In this document: positions 63,991 to 64,000 of the stretch, one piece after another
Position numbering within the stretch: the stretch's first letter is position 1
Layout: each line of letters begins with the position of its first letter
From: an uncultured Lachnospiraceae bacterium
GTDB lineage: Bacteria; Bacillota; Clostridia; Lachnospirales; Lachnospiraceae
Assembly (NCBI GenBank): GCA_934401915.1
Contig: CAKRSV010000001.1
Span: forward strand, 372,001 to 436,000
Direction: 5' to 3'
Length of the DNA stretch: 64,000 nt
Translations under genes and position numbers: made by a program
Notes under the pieces: generated by a model
Databases searched by the model: none
What the model saw: the letters and a program-made list of their open reading frames with translations, nothing else
What the model was told of the DNA's origin: nothing

Positions 63991-64000
63991 TTTATCCCCA

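Overview
The window looks like chromosome from a spore-forming gut Lachnospiraceae-type clostridium. The evidence is the sporulation/division cluster (SpoIIE, DivIC, YabQ, YabP, RqcP, HU and MazG next to TilS, Hpt and FtsH), Gram-positive ribosome binding sites, tRNAs without encoded CCA, intermediate GC and several glycan-degrading enzymes. Genus cannot be fixed from this sequence alone. No rRNA operon, CRISPR array or intact insertion sequence was seen.

Layout. 1-2.6 kb: PadR regulator with a DUF2812 partner, a TrpB2-type tryptophan synthase beta chain, and a Tyr-Leu tRNA pair. 2.7-4.8 kb: a GH13 alpha-glucan hydrolase. 5.1-15.9 kb: one long leftward housekeeping/sporulation block (ftsH, hpt, tilS, spoIIE, divIC, yabQ, yabP, rqcP, hup, mazG, PEGA lipoprotein, CotS-like), then cca, a small conserved protein and a GH3 beta-glucosidase. 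20.3-29.2 kb: RlmI-like methyltransferase, an AT-richer accessory patch (GNAT, two XRE regulators, a Fic protein, several gene remnants), then a Cof-type HAD phosphatase, a homocysteine methyltransferase/MTHFR fusion and an LDH-family enzyme.

29.3-38.9 kb holds a 2,473-residue secreted repeat protein and a GH127 beta-L-arabinofuranosidase. 39-47.6 kb is a coherent module: AraC regulator, YesM/YesN-type two-component system, lipoprotein binding protein, fused double permease, ATPase and MgtC-like protein. The transporter belongs to the family usually labelled Fe(III), but the binding protein and regulators fit AfuABC-type sugar-phosphate uptake better. A tRNA-Pro follows, then a highly structured 57-bp-repeat/inverted-repeat element (47.9-48.1 kb) that no gene explains.

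48.3-53.3 kb: a CPA2-type antiporter, thioredoxin, TrmB, a D-Ala-D-Ala carboxypeptidase and a DEDDh exonuclease with a C-terminal Cys cluster. 53.3-54.5 kb contains gene remnants and two well-formed regulated promoters. 54.5-59.9 kb is an 1,802-residue BspA-like leucine-rich-repeat protein. 60-64 kb is a decayed accessory zone: a TetR/macro-domain scar, an Rpn-type nuclease/transposase, a HAD 5'-nucleotidase-like protein and a DUF3800 protein.

The less ordinary observations are the structured element at 48 kb, the probable sugar-phosphate transporter, a SpoIIE lacking its membrane domain, paired palindromic operators in front of a small XRE regulator, and the number of 5'- or 3'-truncated genes at island edges. 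No complete new defence or biosynthetic system was found.
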